Position numbers and translations under genes: made by a program. DNA of 64,000 bases from contig WPIO01000033.1 in assembly GCA_009760855.2 (NCBI GenBank), positions 280,001 to 344,000 of the forward strand, written 5' to 3'. Every line of letters starts with the position of its first letter. Within the stretch, counting starts at the first letter, position 1. This DNA is from Cristatella mucedo (taxonomy: Eukaryota; Bryozoa; Phylactolaemata; Cristatellidae). Of this stretch, positions 63,986 through 64,000 are shown one piece after another. The notes under the pieces were generated by a model. That model was not told where the DNA came from, searched no databases, and worked only from the letters and a program-made list of their open reading frames with translations.

Positions 63986-64000
63986 GATGTGGCATTCTAT

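Overview
This is a eukaryotic, almost certainly invertebrate animal, nuclear window. It has split genes with GT-AG introns, tracts of CT/GT/AT microsatellites, tRNA-derived SINEs and decayed non-LTR retrotransposons (LINEs). The phylum cannot be fixed from the sequence alone. No bacterial operon, CRISPR array or intact RNA gene was seen.

The recognisable host genes form a cluster of three chymotrypsin-fold (S1) serine proteases. Gene A (+, 2219-4757) contributes five protease exons and ends inside the window; its signal-peptide exon was not found. Gene B (+, 13773-26813) is complete in nine exons. It encodes a predicted 434-residue secreted mosaic protease: signal peptide, CUB domain, LDL-receptor class A module, then trypsin domain. 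It has a TATA box and a duplicated 14-mer just upstream of its start codon. Gene C (-, 48108 down to 32975) is complete in six exons. It encodes a predicted 267-residue secreted trypsin-like protease with an unusual IFGG N-terminus and a GDSGGA active-site motif. The protease part has the same intron phases in all three genes and nearly identical exon lengths (184, 260, 137-146, 88-91, 77 nt), so they are paralogues from duplication. All keep the His/Asp/Ser triad and the Asp expected for cleavage after Lys/Arg.

A fourth gene, D (-, about 63438 to 55873), is not recognised. Three consecutive exons with compatible phases, a further candidate exon and a terminal exon with a stop codon read like real protein.

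Transposable elements fill the introns and intergenic space. LINE-A has an L2/CR1-like reverse transcriptase C-terminus, a 3' end with a GCGCC...GGCGC dyad and an (ATT)n tail; it occurs in about 20 fragments. LINE-B is a second family with endonuclease and reverse transcriptase pieces and a (TACAT)n-type tail. SINE-A is tRNA-like and carries a LINE-A-like tail. SINE-B is tRNA-like with a dyad over box B. Nested insertions (LINE-A into LINE-B twice, LINE-A into LINE-A once, and an undescribed 1.1-kb insert in LINE-A flanked by AGATCT) give relative ages. Two SINE-A copies near 49.6 kb form a nearly perfect 155-bp-arm palindrome.

Layout: 1-2218 no recognised feature; 2219-4757 gene A; 4758-13690 repeats and unexplained DNA; 13696-26813 gene B; 27000-31690 LINE-B with nested LINE-A; 32975-48108 gene C with LINEs and SINEs in its introns; 48200-55870 repeats and unexplained DNA; 55873-63438 gene D interleaved with LINE-A; 63439-64000 SINE-B and non-coding sequence.
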